A stretch of 64,000 nt of DNA from Quillaja saponaria (lineage: Eukaryota > Streptophyta > Magnoliopsida > Fabales > Quillajaceae): the NCBI GenBank assembly GCA_029379385.1, contig CM055617.1, forward strand, positions 13,239,532-13,303,531, given 5' to 3'. The stretch's first letter is position 1; the number at the start of each line of letters is the position of its first letter. The notes beneath the pieces are model-generated. The model worked only from the letters and a program-made list of their open reading frames with translations, made no database searches and was not told the origin of the DNA. This document shows, piece after piece, positions 37,801 to 49,296 of this stretch. Made by a program: the position numbers and the translations under genes.

Positions 37801-40666
37801 CTAAAAGGTAACTCATTAATGATAATATACTTAATCAAGGCCTCATTACATGCCTTTTCGTTATACTTTTCACTAACATTTATTTAACCACCCTCATCTG
37901 ACTCATCACCTTCAAATTCATCTTTTAAAGTTGGCCCAAATGCAAGAATAGTTTGCCCATCATCCTACTCAGATCGAAGGTGTTTAGAGAATAATTTACA
38001 TTTATACCTTAAATGATTTCATAAGTTACTAGTCTCATGATTCTTGGTGTGGCTAGCATAGGTAGTTCCACAACAATTACAACTAGATCTATGATTCTTC
38101 CTAATAATTCCCTTAACATAAGTCAAATACTCTCACACCCAAGAGTTCTTGACTTAATTTCTTACATTGCCTCCCACTTTTGCATTTGTTGGCTTCCCTA
38201 TGCTATAAACATTTAACTTCCTTTTCCTTGAAAATCCAACAACCTTCTTTTCATGTTCAACAGTTACTTCATAAGGGTTTTCATCATTTGTCCTTTTTGA
38301 AGTATCATTTAGATAAACCATATGCACATCCTCATGGTCATTTAACTCGTCATCCATCTATGCAATAAGCAATAATGTAGATAGTTAGTATTATAATTAA
38401 CATGAATATACTAAGTATTAATGTATTAAAATTGATATATAAAAGATACTAATTAAATTGATTGACATGAAGATACTAATTTAGATTGATTATGTTAGTT
38501 AGTATTACAATTAATGTGGAGATACTAATTGAAATTGATTTTGTCCATATGATGTTAATACATATAGAAGAGCTAGAAATATCCAGGTAAAGTATACACT
38601 TTTTCAAAAGGTAACAATACATAATAGATTAAATTACGTAATAACACATTACTGAATATTGATTAAATAGTTCTCACAATATAATAACAGATTATTGAAT
38701 ACTGATTACATAGTTCTCATACTACATAACTGTTAACAGTACATAATAGATTAAATTACACACTAAACTTAAACCTATCAGCTAGCACTTGCACTCTCAC
38801 CCTTACTTTTACCCCCAGGTAACAAATATTTACATTTTCAAGTTTGAGGTTTCATGAGTCCTAGAGTCATTAAGATCACAATAGTTACAAGCATATGATT
38901 TCTTCTTTGAACTGCCAGTTCCATCTATCTTTAACGTAGTAACTGTAAAATGCTCCAACACCTGTACTCTTCTTTTCTTTGTTCCTTTCGCATTTTTAAC
39001 ACCAAGACTAGTCATCTACATAAACAAGAGGATTATTGTTTTAGATTCTTTGCCTATTATCTAACTCTAGGTAGTAGTTTTATCCAAGAAAAAAAAAAGT
39101 ATGCAAAAAATAGATAATGCAACTAATCAATGATCATACAGTAATGAAGTAATGCAGATAGTTTATTGGGTTATAACTTACATATACAGGGATAAGGTCC
39201 ACTAACCAAAAAATAATAATAATACAAGAGCAAGACAAATAACATAACTAATCAATGATCATTCAATAGTTTTTTATATATGTAAAATCTGTTTCATGCC
39301 ATTATCTGAAATTTAAAATCTTTTTACCACCTCAGTAAATTTTTATAAGAGTAGATAACCACAAATAAGAAAGTAAGAATTCACACAGTAGATTAAATGG
39401 AAGCAGGGAAAATTTGCATAACCTAAAAAAGAGTTCTACAACTATTTTACCTCAAAATTTCACAAAAGCAAGAATTTCAAAGTTTTAAACAAAGAACATG
39501 TAAGATGATGAATATCATCCTCTAGATACCTTCCTCCCCATAAGTATATAGCTATTTTTAAATAGAATTCAACAGAGCAACAATTTCAAAGTTTTAAACA
39601 TGCAAGAGCTTAATAAACATATAACCAAAAAAATTGAAAATTGAATGAAATCTTCCTTCAATTATATAATCAGTTATGACTCTTGGATGAGAATATGAAA
39701 TTACTAACAAAATGAAAGGATTATCTTCCTTCATTAAAAAGAACAATTGTACACTCTAGTAACACAAAGATTCAAATTGCGTGAAGATTCATCAATTTTC
39801 TCCTTATAAATTAACTCTTATTCTCCTTGATTTGATTTATATTTTTCAATTTTCATTTTGGTTTCCTTTCAACTCTATTAAAATTTCTTTCATGCGAACA
39901 GGCTACTTAGGTTAGAGATATGTAGCAAACCCCATCAGTCAAAATGATGAAAATAGAACAATGTTAAATTATCAATAAGAAAGTTTCCAAAACATAATAG
40001 AGCCACAACAAGCATAAAAACAAAATAGAAATTGCATACATGAAATAAGCTTTGACAGTAACTAATGTTAGATCAAGTGAAACTGGATGGCCTAACTGGT
40101 GACTTCAACCGAGAAAGAGAGATGTGACTTCAGTTTTCAGTTCTTCATGAACTCTCTAGTCTCAGTAAAGAACTCTCGGCTTGAATGGTGATGGGCTGAC
40201 AGCCTCTACCCTGTGGAATCAACTATCATTAGATGGGATAATAAGAAGAGGACTTACGAACATGATCTCCTTTAATCCTTCTCAGCAATCGCTAGAGAGA
40301 AATGAGTAAGGAGGCTAGAGCTAGAGCCAGAAGAAATGAAACAGAAATGAATTAGGTTAGGATTACATAAAAGAAAGTAATTCAATGTGGTGGTGTTGAT
40401 TTAGGCTTCCATTCTCTCCCCCACAACCAATAAATAAAGGACATTTGTAAAAAGAAAATTTTAAAAATATATAATATAATTATTTTAGTTAAGTTAGTTA
40501 ACCAACCCTTAAAATATTGAAGGCCCGATTAAATGAACTAACCCATCTTATAACCCAAAATCCAAACAGTCTCCTGCAATCCTGATATTGAGCGGTGTCA
40601 GTTATTAGTCCTATTCGGTTAATGTGGACTAGTTTTTTGGTTTTTTGGCCCAAATGCTTAACCCTA
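34848..40666 (-). mobile_element. hAT element B, 5.8 kb, in the gypsy RT
   Basis: A perfect 8-bp duplication, GCAGCCAC, flanks the element (34840-34847 and 40667-40674). The gypsy reading frame stops at one copy and resumes at the other. The ends begin TAGGACAG (left) and TAGGGTTAAG (right, reversed), so only the outermost bases pair. It encodes an Ac-like hAT transposase relic on the minus strand. GGTCGGTCC and CCGACC motifs near the left end and CCCGATT near the right are subterminal. 34.9-36.2 and 39.0-40.6 kb are AT-rich arms without genes. Confidence 0.88.
36250..39015 (-). pseudogene. hAT transposase pseudogene of element B
   Basis: Minus-strand pieces run from 39015 leftward. A basic N-terminus with a degenerate zinc-finger region comes first (ACNYCDLND). 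Next is an acidic segment, then a catalytic-region block (FFQVNDHRGKTI ... IERVFYVTIDN, 37602-37396), QLRCCAYILNLIV (near 37340), and KVGEYDRIPPNDEDWDVI with VLDPRYKLK (37144-36683). The C-terminal dimerisation region follows near 36470-36250 (FKILDWWNVNSTK, TTIPSEFVFSIEGR). Stops and shifts interrupt it. It differs clearly from the transposase of element A, so the two hATs belong to different families. Confidence 0.88.
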
Positions 40667-42200
40667 GCAGCCACCCACCTGGTCATCTTTTGTACCTCAT
40701 TTACTATTTGGAGACATCCCATGTCAATGACTGCTTTAATCTTCTCGAGGTTGGCCTCAATGCTTATATTCATTACTATGAAACCCAAAAATTTTCTAGC
40801 AAGTACCTCAAATGTACATTTGGTGGAATCCAACTTCATATAGTACTTGTTCAAGACATAAAATGTTTCTTGGAGGTTGGAAATGTGATTTCTTGGACTG
40901 GTGCTCTTTACAAGCATATCATCTACGTACACCTTCATATTCCTTCCAATATGTTCTCTGAAATTTTTTATCATGAGTCTCTGATACGTCGCCCCTGCAT
41001 ATTTCATACCAAATGGTATTACTCTATAGCTATATACCTCTTTGTATGTTATGAAAAATGTTATCTCTTGGTCTTCTTCCTTTATAATGATATGTTAATA
41101 CCCGAGTAAGCGTCCATAAAGCTGAAAAGTCTATTGTAAGCAGAACTGTCTATTATGTTATTAATTCAGGGGAAGACAAAAATGTCATTGATGAATGCCT
41201 TATTAAAATATGTAAAGCCACCACATATTCTCCACTTCTTACTCTGTTTCTTGATTATCACAACATTAGAGTGCCAATTCAGATACTCGATCTTTCTAAT
41301 AAAATAGGCCTGAGAAGCTTACTGCCGATTGTCGTTCTCTAGCAAAGTTCCTTTTCTTTTGATAAACTGGCTTGAAATCGAGATCAATACTCAACCTTTG
41401 ACAACCAACCAAGAGATCAATGCCTGAAAAATCCTTTGCCAACAATGAAAAGTGGCCCTGTTTTTTTACCATAAATTGTATAATAGCAGATCGATCTTCC
41501 CTATCTACCTCTGTGCTAACCATTATAGTCTTTTATGGCCTGTGATCAAATAAACACACATGCTCCACTTTCTCCTTCAAATATTCCTTCTTCTAAGAGT
41601 CCTCTCTTCCCAATCTTGGATCGGTCTTCCCTATCTACCTCTGTGCTAACCATTATAGTCTTTTATGGCCTGTGATCGAATAAACACACATGCTCCACTT
41701 TGAGAATGCAGACTCTCTTGTTAGTTAAAAATTTCAAACAATTATGCCAATTGGATGGGATCGCCTTTGCTAAGTTCAAGAATGGATAACCTAGAATGAA
41801 GTTACACTCTGAAGGGATCTTAATGATGCAAAATGGTGCAATTATTATTCTCATGTGGTTCAGTCCTTGTCGACCACTAAGACCTAAAGGTCCACCATTC
41901 TTGCTAAGCTAACTTGCTCTATATTAAAACTGACTAATGTTCCTTTAAACTGGCTCACCTTTTCCTTTAGGATGCTTATCTGCTCAAAACACTTCAGATA
42001 CATTATATTGGCCAAACTGCCATTATCGATCAACACCTCTAGATATGGAATTTTTCTATCTTTGCCTTGATAATCAAAGCACCATTAGGAGGAGTTTCTA
42101 ATCTTGTGAGGTCATCATCCGAAAAAGTGATCTATCTTGTCTGTTCTTCAAAATGGGATTCCTTTCGAAGCTCAGATATACACAATAGTCTCCTCATGTA
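40667..42200 (-). pseudogene. Gypsy pol: protease and 5' part of reverse transcriptase (relic)
   Basis: On the minus strand, 41854-41663 resembles the retropepsin region (ECNFILGYPFLN, matching the YN-ILGRP-LN block). 41523-41296 gives the RT N-terminus (LSIDLDFKPVYQKKRNFA). 41007-40680 gives the RT palm with the catalytic YVDD motif (MKVYVDDMLVKS) and KCTFEV--RKFLGFIV. The frame is cut at 40674 by hAT-B and continues at 34847. Stops and a local duplication (41491-41701) also break it. Confidence 0.9.
41491..41701. repeat. 81-bp direct repeat, 130-bp period, in gypsy pol
   Basis: 41491-41571 and 41621-41701 are nearly identical (two differences seen, TCGA/TCGG and ATCAA/ATCGA). They are separated by 49 bp. 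The repeat falls between the protease and the RT. Confidence 0.92.
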
Positions 42201-42832
42201 TTTCTTCCAGACTGAATGTGTATGACCTCCTAATAGTAACCCTTTAGTAATCGTGTGTATTACCCCTATAATTTTTTCATCCCCTAGCTACCTACCTTTT
42301 ATTACTCCCACAATTTTTTCATCTCTTAGTAATCATGTGTATTACTCCGACCTTGCCCATACCCTCTCATACTTTCTTCTACCACTTTCGTTCCAGGCAC
42401 AAACTCGCTCAAAAAAACCCTTATTAATTAGTTTTTCGATGTCCTCTTTCAGTTTCCAGCAGTCTTCGTGTTATGCCTTGGGAGCTTATGGTAAACATAA
42501 TATTTGGATTGGTCCATGACTAAGGTTGGGGGCTTAGTTGATGGAGTAGGCCATTTCATAATCTCTTTATCTCGAATCGCCAAGAGAAAGACTGTCTAAG
42601 ATTAGGTGAGAGGGTTATACTCATTATTCTTGGGTAGTAGATAAGTTATGGGTTATCTGTCTAGTTGAGTCATTTGGCGACCTTTTCTTTCATTTCTTTA
42701 CTCTAGTGACCTTTCATTTTTTTTGTTTGGACCGGGATTATGGGCTAATACCCTTTCCTCATAATTAATGCATTAATATACTCTACACATCAGCTCCTCT
42801 TTAGTCTTGGGCTTCCTCTTGAATAGGTTATA

Positions 42833-43162
42833 TCAAAATGAGGACTCCCTTAACGTGACCTTTAAAGTTGTTATTTTCAATTCTAAGCTGGTATCCTCTA
42901 CCTCTAAGGCTGCTGAGTTAAAACATGCCATATAATTTTTCAGAGATTCCTCTTTCTCTTGTCTCATAGTCAATAAATAGGTTGCATTCTTTTTCTTTCT
43001 TCTATTTGTCATAAAAGGCCTCTTGAACAGAAGAACCAGCTGTCCAAAGTGACTTACAGTACTGGGAGATAATTGGGCAAGCCAAAAGCGGGTGATTCCC
43101 CTGAGGATGAAAGTAAAAACTCTGCACATTATTTGACTAGGAATCCCATGGAGGATAATCAA
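42833..43162 (-). pseudogene. Gypsy gag (capsid region) relic
   Basis: The minus-strand open segment carries the plant gypsy gag pattern: ILHGIPSQIMCRVFTFILRG, then W, FGQLVLLFKRPFMTNRRKKK, TYLLTMRQEKEESLKNYMAC and FN-AALEVED. These match the capsid domain of Tat/Athila-type elements. The start and the nucleocapsid zinc knuckle were not resolved because frames are broken on both sides. 43163-43719 is the leader between gag and the primer-binding site, with no other ORF. Confidence 0.88.
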
Positions 43163-43719
43163 TGATTCAAAATCTATACAAATTCATCAGGGTTTGAGGT
43201 CCTGGGATACTACTCTAGGGGAGGAATTTTACCTAGGAGTAATGAAAATCCACAACATTATTAAAAACAAATAGTTCAATAGGGCATACTCGAGGATTAG
43301 TTGAGCCACCCTTCCAGGCTGTGGACTCTGCTTCCTGTCCTCGAAGGCTTAATGAGGCTATTCTTCAGCTAAAAGACTTTGCCTTCTTGCCAGATTAGAG
43401 GTTTCTCCTTGGTCTCCTTTCTCAAATTGAATTAGCCAATTGGCTGGGGGCACGCTTTCATATTTCCTCTATTTGAGGTTTGGTGTTAGTCTCCCGATTG
43501 AGGTGTCAAGTTCACATGGGCGAACAAACTATGAATAACATTCACGAGGGCAAGGTATTGGTGTTGTATGATAATCGTGTCTAGGTTTTGAGGTTCAGGG
43601 GATTGGTCGAGCTCCAAGGCATGTCCCTTCTCTATTCTGAGGTTCGGGATAAAGAGGCATTTCTATTAGCGACATTGTGTATTAGGTGGGAGGGTTAATA
43701 AAATAAATTAAATAGTTTC

Positions 43720-43734
43720 CCATGGATGGTGCCA
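43720..43734 (-). other. Gypsy primer-binding site
   Basis: Read on the minus strand immediately inside the 5' LTR, TGGCACCATCCATGG resembles the TGGCGCCGTCTGTGG site found at 62329 in this same window, a site typical of plant Tat-like gypsy elements. The differences fit C-to-T decay at CpG. Confidence 0.75.
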
Positions 43735-43735
43735 G

Positions 43736-44077
43736 TGTTAGTGCAAAAATGGTTCAAGCTCAGGATATGGTACGAGATGTGTCTAGGCGGTTTTTAAGTC
43801 CTTTGAGTTCCTAAAAGTAGACGAGAGTAGAGCCTGAGGTTAGCCTTCCTAAAATCAATCAAGGGATCAAGTCGGAATATGTTCGGTGAGTTAAATAAAC
43901 AACTTTCCTTTTCACTCTTAAATTATATGTATAATTTTCATAACTTTTCTACCAAGGGATGGTATTTATAGGTAAGCCCATATATGATTGACAGGTGTCA
44001 TTTTCTTATTGATCCCTATTTTATGTGAAAGTCCATATGCTCGTCTTAGATTTAGTAGGGCAAGTTATGTATTAACA
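43736..44077 (-). repeat. 5' LTR of the gypsy element
   Basis: 342 bp, bounded TGTTAG...TAACA, the partner of 25269-25602. The right flank GAAAC (44078-44082) and the left flank GACAC (25264-25268) form the probable target duplication. Confidence 0.88.
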
Positions 44078-44082
44078 GAAAC

Positions 44083-45000
44083 TATCACAATTTATGTACC
44101 AAGCATCACAAAGATAATAATTACCTATTAAAAAATATAATACAACTAATTTATTTTAAAATATAGAATCTTATAAATATAAGGTATGAACAAGCTAATA
44201 ATTACCTTGTGGGATGACTAAACCATTTCTCCTACAAATATCATCTCTCAGTATTCTAGAATTAGTTGCAGAATCGTCCTAACTAGACAAAACATATATA
44301 AATTATATGTTAGGGACACAAACAGTAACAACATTTGTTGAAATTTTATTTTCCCTTAACTTAAATCTAGTCTATTTGAATTTAATACATTGACCTTGAT
44401 TTGAGTTCCATTAAGTGCACCATGACAATTCTATTATAATCACAACATATAGAATTTGAATTACTGCATAAACTTGAAAAATTTATGTATGAAAACTTCA
44501 ATATACATATTAAATAACTAAGTTTCTTAAACTACTTTCACCTATCATCTTTTCTATCTTCAATAATAGGCTATGGTTGCTTAAAAAGAATAGCATGACA
44601 CCTCAAAATTGAGATCGAGTATAACACATTTTTCATGACTCTACTTAAAGTCTCATTTGACCTCATGAAGTACCTTTTTCATAACTTTAATTTTTCATCA
44701 TGTGCCTATATATTCAACACAATGACTACCATTTCCTCCTCTCTTATATTCCTAATAGGTATCAAGCCTCCTTGCATTCTAAGCATACAACATATGTTCC
44801 TAAAGTATGACTCCTATTCTCTATACAGTTCTCAATACATGCAAAATCACATTCAAGACAACTTCAGTAATTGCAATTTTATACTAATCTAACAATTATG
44901 ATATGAATGTCCTAGAAATTTTAAACCTTTGGGTGAAAATCATAAGCCCTATACTAACTTTATGGAAAACATAAATCAACAAAAATTTCTTCTCAAATGT
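44083..45000 (-). pseudogene. PIF/Harbinger transposase, N-terminal and catalytic part
   Basis: Minus-strand frames from about 45000 leftward contain a helix-turn-helix-like block (KLWKRYFMRSNETLSRVMKN near 44650). The first catalytic block follows as CHGALNGTQIKVNV (near 44420), and then the second as NSRILRDDICRRNG (near 44240). In active Harbinger enzymes these blocks read GA-DGTH and DSR-L; here both Asp residues are Asn. The sequence is cut at 44082 by the gypsy LTR and resumes at 25268. It works with the Myb-like ORF at 23.7-24.6 kb in the parent element. Confidence 0.78.
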
Positions 45001-45353
45001 TTAAGCATATCACATTACAAGAAGATTTCAAAGATGAAATGTGAATTTGAAAAACAAACATCAAATCTAGTAACCATATCACATTTAATACTAATCTAAT
45101 AAATTTAAAATCACACTCTTTCACTTTCAAATTTAAAGTCTTACAATGAGAAATTATGAAAATATAACTTTAGTAACTGCAAATTTATACTAATCATCTT
45201 AACAATTAAATTATGAAAACCTATAGAAATTTAGAACTTTTAGTCAAAATTATAAACCCTAGAATCAAATTGCATACCTTTCTTCTGATTAAGAAAAAGT
45301 ATAAAGAGCTGAGAAAGTAATAGAGATGTTGATAAGAAACGGGTCTCTGTAGC
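45001..45353. other. Right arm of the Harbinger relic
   Basis: AT-rich, no gene seen. The right terminus of the Harbinger element should lie here, but no clear inverted repeat matching the left side was found. Confidence 0.35.
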
Positions 45354-48300
45354 TAGGGCTGGCACTTAAATCAAATAGTACACTATTCAGATTCGAATTC
45401 GAATAATAATATGAGTATAAACTTAAATTTGAATTTGAATTCGAATTCGAATGTAATAACGAATATTCGTGTTATAACTCGATATATTAATGTTTCATTT
45501 TAGAAATTCTTGTGAATAACTTTGTATATAGGTGAAATAATAATAAATAAATAAAAGCTAAAGTGAATAAATATTCACATATGTATAAACGTATATACAT
45601 GTATAAAACAAGAATAAATATATACCATAAATTTATTTGACTTTGATCTTAAATTTTTTGACTTTGTCCTATATAAACTTTTAGCTAAATGTGAATATAG
45701 TATAAAACAAAGAAAATTTAATGGACTAGATATATATATATATATATATACATACATATATACACAGACACATACAGGAAAATGCAAATAAAAAGTGGGA
45801 ACTTATATACACCATAAACATAAGCTTTTGGTTTTTTGTTTTCTTCTTTTCTCTTCCTTCTCACACACATCACCAACTTTCTTTCCCTTATTTTCTAGTG
45901 TTGCCGAACTCCTTCCTCCCTTGTTCTTGGTGTTCATTGAAATCCATGGAATCAAGTCATTTTAGTAGCTTATTTCTTGAAGTTTTTCACCTTGGTAGTG
46001 ATAAATCTTGTTGGCTCCTTGTATTTCCATTTTTCCAATTCTGGCCATGTAGTTTGGCTGTGGTTAGCTGCCATTTCTCCTCTGAACTACTTTGTACTAG
46101 CTGGTGTTGACTTAGATAAGCTTCTTCCTTTTCATTTTTGTCTTGTTTTATCTTCCTTGCAAGAGTTTGGGTGGGTGTGTTGAGCTTATTTTTCCCTACC
46201 GAGAGGTCTGGTTGCTTCCCTTGTTTGAGTGGTAGCTTGAGGTTGGTTAGTCTCCTAGTTTTCAGCCTTGTCTTGTGAGGTCAACTACCCTAACACCCTT
46301 TCCCTTTCACCTAGAGTTCAAGGTGACCACCTTGGTTTTGTGGTAGCATGGGGGAGAGGGTGTGGGCTACTTTGTTTTAAGGTCTTGTTGTGAGGCAGTT
46401 AAGGAGGGTTGTAGTTGTTTTTAAATGTGATTATCTTGTTCTAGTTAGGGATATTTCTTGAGAAGCCTCAATAAGATAATAAAGTAAGCAATTTAAACAA
46501 ATAACTTGACTATACAATTGGTAAAGGTAATCAAGTATAGCCTTTGGATGCTTTACTAGTTTAATTGTTATATGTGTATTAGATGGGTGATAGTTAGTGA
46601 GTTAAGTTACGGACTTAATAGATTAAAATTAGAGGTGTGAGTAACAATTAAGAAAAACACGAAAAATGAATGATGACTTTATGAATTAGAAAAGGGGTAG
46701 TTTTAAAAGGTAAGTGTAGTCATGATGGAAATGTGTAGTTTAATCTTTGTACTAACTTTAGGTAATTAAGCCAAATTTAATTCAATAAGTATAACATGAT
46801 GAATAAAAAGATTGTTAAGCTTAAGTTGATTATATTGGGAGGTTTGTGTATATAAACTCGTACATATGAATTAAGGCAAGATATGCATATTAAGTAATTG
46901 ATAATTAAAATGTTTAAAAGAAATTAATTCTCAAGTAGGGTGTTAAGGATATATATATACTTAGGATTAACGAATCGTAGAACTAACTATGAAATGATTA
47001 CCTTAAGTAACATTTGAATTTATTTTCAGTTTCGAATCTTGTCGAGGATATACCGACACTATCAAATGCTAGATGGAGCGACGAACCAAATTCTTAAGCT
47101 TTGTGAGTGAAATACGTGTCTTTTGGTTGCTAGATTAAGAAGCTTGACTGTATATATATATGTGCTTTTGAGTTATATAAATTTTGTTTAATATTTGGCT
47201 TTGGATTGTGTTTGATAAAAGCCAATAAATTGATTTTTCTCTAAAATGACACGTAGGATATTCTAAGATATTCTAATTTGATAAGTTCTTTTAAAATTAT
47301 TGAGTACTCAGCCCTAGTGTGATGGATATGGACAGTAATCATATTTGTTGTGCAGGTATAAAACTGCTTGGTACGGAGAGATATTATTATACAGGGCTTA
47401 GTTACTCAACTGGCTCTTTGTATGATTTGAATGATTTACATGTTTGACTTCTTTTTTGTATTTTATGAAAGTGCTTGATTAAGGTTATGTTCTCATAGTC
47501 AGTACATGTGAAATGCAATTATTTCATAATTCAGATTATGTTGTGATTAATTGATTTAAGTGTTTTGGTTGATACTAGTACCCTTAAGGTATGTTTTCAC
47601 TTATTAAGTCCTTGTGACTCGCACTTTTCTCTGTTGTTATTGTTTTAGTATCAAGAGACCAGTGTTCGCCATGTAAGGATTCTTGACTTGCCTGACACTA
47701 TTATGAGAAGGTATACTCCGGAATCACATACTTGAAGCTAAAGGATGAAGTTGCAGTCAAATTAGACTTGAAGTTGATTGTATTTTGTTGTATTTAGTGG
47801 TTTAGCAGTGGATGTTAATATGATGTTTAGAGCTAAACTCCTCTGTGAATATGGGTAGTGTTGGTTACTAGTTGTCTGTAACTAGATTATTCATCTATGT
47901 ATTATCAGGCACATTTTACTTTATGGGAAACCTATGCCAAAATTTTCAGTAAATATTAGGTGTTCAATAATAAGTCTGTGTTTTTTATTAAGTTTAGTAA
48001 AGTTTTTTTTGGTTTAAATTATAAGTGTTCAAGAGTCTTGTATGTTCAGTTGGGGTAAAGTTAGGGTTACTGGGGTTAGGCTATCTATTACTTCGGCCAG
48101 TCATACCTTCATTTAGAGTGTGACAATTCGTATTCGAATTCGAATAGTACTCAAATAGTTCAAATATGTCGAATCGTACTTGAATAGTTCGAATAGTACT
48201 CAAATAGTTTATAAATACTAATAATATTTTATAAATATTATAAACAATATTAGAATAGTTCTACGAATATGAATAAAAATAGTATTGAAATAATTCATCA

Positions 48301-48363
48301 AATTTGAATGCCAACCTCAACTCAAATGCAAATACGAATTGTTCATATTAGTTTCCAGCCCTA
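45354..48363. mobile_element. hAT-like MITE interrupted by a solo LTR
   Basis: The ends TAGGGCTGGCACTTAA and, reversed, TAGGGCTGGAAACTAA match at 13 of 16 positions. Octamers outside (TCTGTAGC and TCCATAGT) agree at 5 of 8, and all three differences are transitions, as expected for an old 8-bp hAT duplication. The arms (45354-45469 and 48131-48363) consist largely of ATTCGAATTCGAAT-type palindromes, giving an original element of about 345 bp with no coding capacity. A 2.66 kb LTR sits inside it. Confidence 0.75.
45470..48125 (+). repeat. Solo LTR, 2656 bp (family copy 3)
   Basis: Begins TGTTATAACTC, ends GAGTGTGACA, and is flanked on both sides by ATTCG (45465-45469 and 48126-48130). These are the TG...CA ends and 5-bp duplication of an LTR retrotransposon. 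No second LTR, primer site or gag-pol lies nearby, so unequal recombination has left a solo LTR. It defines the ends of the family seen at 1-1031 and 13946-16358. Short ORFs inside (45898-46183) do not resemble known proteins. A CT-rich segment near 45840-45900 could be a core promoter. Confidence 0.88.
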
Positions 48364-48785
48364 TCCATAGTGAAGTGAAGTGAGGATCAATGAAGGGAGA
48401 AGAGGAAAGTATCAACTTTGAAGCTGGACTTAGTATACTATAGTAGTAAAGGTTGTCTATCTTTTTTCCTCCCTCCAACTTAGGTAAATAGAATAGGTAC
48501 TTAGGAATATATTTCCCAAGGATAAAAAACTCCTAATGTATTCCCACGCAATATAAGCTAGTCGGAAAAGCTTTTGCAATTTTGAAAAAATGATGATAAA
48601 TTATATCGCAAATTGTGTTTACTTGAGATTTTTTTTTTATTACCAAAAACAAACAACCAATTACGTTAAAAGAAAAAAAGGTTAAATTTCATGTTGTAAC
48701 TAGATCTAATTATAATCTATTGATCTTTTATTGTTCTTGTAAGTTTCGTACTTCTTCATTGATGATAACTCTCATCTACTCTTGG

Positions 48786-48824
<39 letters not shown>

Positions 48825-49287
48825 AAAAAAAAAACAATTTTAAACAATTACCATCACAAATTATGTTTATACCTAGATAATTTTTTAATTTTTTTACTGT
48901 TTTTTGTATTTTTGTAATTGAGTGAGAAGACGACTGCAAAAATTAATTAAACTAAAAGTATAATGACATACTCAATAAAATGTGATTCAATTAGTAAAGC
49001 ACGCTTGAATTAAGTGAATGACGTGATTTTATAATATTAGGGATTCAAGCCTCCTAGAAATTACTTGTGGCAAAAAGTAACCACGAATCATAAATGAGAT
49101 TGGCTCACATATTAAAAGTGTGGGATAAAATACAAAAATATGGGATAAAGTACAAAAATATATATTTATAGTGACATAATTGAAAAACAGTCAACACATA
49201 TAGACCCAAATTATAATTTGGCTAACATTTGGTCCAGTAGCTGTTTATGCTTTTCGTAAAAAGAGCCAGCAACCTCTGATGCAGAGA
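48364..49287. other. Intergenic region upstream of the 338-residue gene
   Basis: AT-rich, with a 38-bp poly(A) run (48786-48823) and no gene. The short repeat 'GTGTGGGATAAAATACAAAAATATGGGATAAAGTACAAAAATA' type lies near 49120-49160. Confidence 0.5.
48786..48823. repeat. Poly(A) run of 38 bp
   Basis: Uninterrupted A run, followed by mixed A/C. It may be the tail of a decayed retroposon, but no body was recognised upstream. Confidence 0.9.
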
Positions 49288-49296
49288 ACACGTGTC
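49288..49296. promoter_or_regulatory. G-box/ABRE-like ACACGTGTC
   Basis: ACACGTGTC matches the ACGT-core consensus bound by plant bZIP (ABF) factors. It lies 354 bp before the ATG of the next gene, in a locally GC-richer stretch (49280-49370). It could confer ABA or stress response; this is inference. Confidence 0.4.

Larger units (their letters stand above)
25269..44077 (-). mobile_element. Ty3/gypsy (Tat-like) retrotransposon with two hAT insertions
   Basis: Two directly repeated LTRs of about 340 bp bound the element: 25269-25602 (3' LTR) and 43736-44077 (5' LTR). The right copy ends TGTTAG...TAACA. The left copy has lost its TG. Flanking pentamers GACAC and GAAAC agree at 4 of 5 positions. 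A primer-binding site (TGGCACCATCCATGG, minus strand) adjoins the 5' LTR. Gag, protease, reverse transcriptase, RNase H and integrase follow on the minus strand in the gypsy order, all broken by stops. Without the two hAT elements the length is about 9.2 kb. An extra antisense ORF lies between integrase and the 3' LTR. The element sits inside a Harbinger transposase. Confidence 0.9.

Noticed and set aside
45898..46183. ORFs in the solo LTR (plus strand)
   Set aside because: Short, Ser/Phe/Leu/Cys-rich, without family similarity; expected from CT-rich LTR sequence.
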